From Stratiolaelaps scimitus (lineage: Eukaryota; Arthropoda; Arachnida; Mesostigmata; Laelapidae), in contig JABWDB010000011.1 in assembly GCA_019614645.1 (NCBI GenBank), forward strand, positions 3,831,501-3,895,500: 64,000 nucleotides of DNA, in the 5' to 3' direction. Made by a program: the position numbers and the translations under genes. The notes below the pieces were generated by a model. It searched no databases. It was not told where the DNA came from and worked only from the letters and a program-made list of their open reading frames with translations. Positions 63,607 to 64,000 of this stretch are shown piece by piece. The stretch's first letter is position 1. Each line of letters starts with the position of its first letter.

Positions 63607-64000
63607 ATGGCCTGCAGCGTCGCTGACGGTATCATCGCGAAACTGCGAGGTCGAAAAACGAACGCCGTCTCCTATCTGTCCCTGTTGACGCCAACGGGGG
63701 ACGCGGTCTCATTGGCGAAGGACGCGATCCGCCAATGTGTGTTCTTCGATACGCTACTCAAGAACCAGCCGAGTCTGACCGAGCATCGTACGAACGCTAG
63801 CCGGGAGACCCTCCTCGTCTTCTCCGCGTTTATCGGCCACAGCCAATACCCGCGAATCGAGAACACTTTCGAGGCCATCCTGTTCGGGCGTGACATCGAT
63901 TGTCAGGAGTTTGTCCGCTATTGCTGCGAGGCCGCGACTCGTGTAAACACGACGCGCGATAGCAAGGTGGACGATATCGCCTTCGTCGTTGGCGCCCTCG
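63607..64000 (+). CDS. BTB/POZ-like paralogue, 5' part, cut by window edge
   Basis: Open from ATG at 63607 to the end of the window with no stop (131 codons plus one base). It aligns along its whole visible length with the N-terminus of the 427-aa protein at 60861-62144. Both start M---V-D-II-KL, share FFD-LL and FEAI--GR, and contain a CC pair followed by A, then DD--FV--AL. The conserved spacing with few gaps and substantial sequence change points to an old duplication under coding constraint. The ATG follows CTTTCCAG, a good 3' splice site, as in the sister gene. It is transcribed divergently from that gene. Function unknown; the BTB-like label rests on the same reasoning. The 3' end is outside the window. 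Confidence 0.82.
   Translation, partial: MACSVADGIIAKLRGRKTNAVSYLSLLTPTGDAVSLAKDAIRQCVFFDTLLKNQPSLTEHRTNASRETLLVFSAFIGHSQYPRIENTFEAILFGRDIDCQEFVRYCCEAATRVNTTRDSKVDDIAFVVGAL

Noticed and set aside
1..64000. CRISPR arrays, bacterial operons, ribosomal RNA genes
   Set aside because: No regularly spaced repeats, no prokaryotic gene arrangement and no rRNA-like sequence were seen.

Overview
The window looks like nuclear DNA of an animal. Its genes are split by spliceosomal introns with GT/AG borders, it carries a decayed Tc1/mariner element and tRNA-derived SINE-like copies, and it is crowded with (TA)n, (GA)n and (CAG/CAA)n microsatellites. An arthropod, perhaps a mite or other arachnid, fits the protein sequences and repeat texture, but that is inference and nothing here fixes the species.

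Region 1 (about 1-44190) holds no gene I can establish. It is non-coding-looking sequence with dozens of microsatellites, small hairpins, one SINE-like copy near 36.1 kb and a 45-bp local duplication near 8.6 and 9.1 kb. Many long reading frames exist, but they overlap on both strands, many lack an ATG, and several are translated microsatellite. A few exon-like segments are listed as weak findings.

Region 2 (44195-45426) is a Tc1/mariner relic of about 1.17 kb. It has 66-bp terminal inverted repeats, TA at both ends and a frameshifted, internally deleted transposase. A perfect 52-bp palindrome with a (TA)n centre lies 8 bp upstream of the element.

Region 3 (46939-54418) is the gene-bearing core. 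It holds two conserved genes in head-to-head order that I reconstructed exon by exon. Tim13 (minus strand, 3 exons, 95 aa) encodes a small chaperone of the mitochondrial intermembrane space. A CHORDC1/morgana orthologue (plus strand, 7 exons, 365 aa) encodes an HSP90 co-chaperone with CHORD-CHORD-CS architecture. Their start codons are 625 bp apart, which suggests a shared bidirectional promoter. Every exon junction keeps the reading frame.

Region 4 (54419-60860) contains the CHORD poly(A) signal, another SINE-like copy, a TA-cored palindrome and a microsatellite tandem duplication.

Region 5 (60861-64000) holds two divergently transcribed paralogues of an unfamiliar protein family with a BTB/POZ-like N-terminus. 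One is complete and intronless in its coding part (427 aa, minus strand). The other starts at 63607 on the plus strand and runs off the right edge. Both have an AG directly before the ATG, which suggests a shared 5'UTR intron ending at the start codon. This pair is the least explained coding content of the window.
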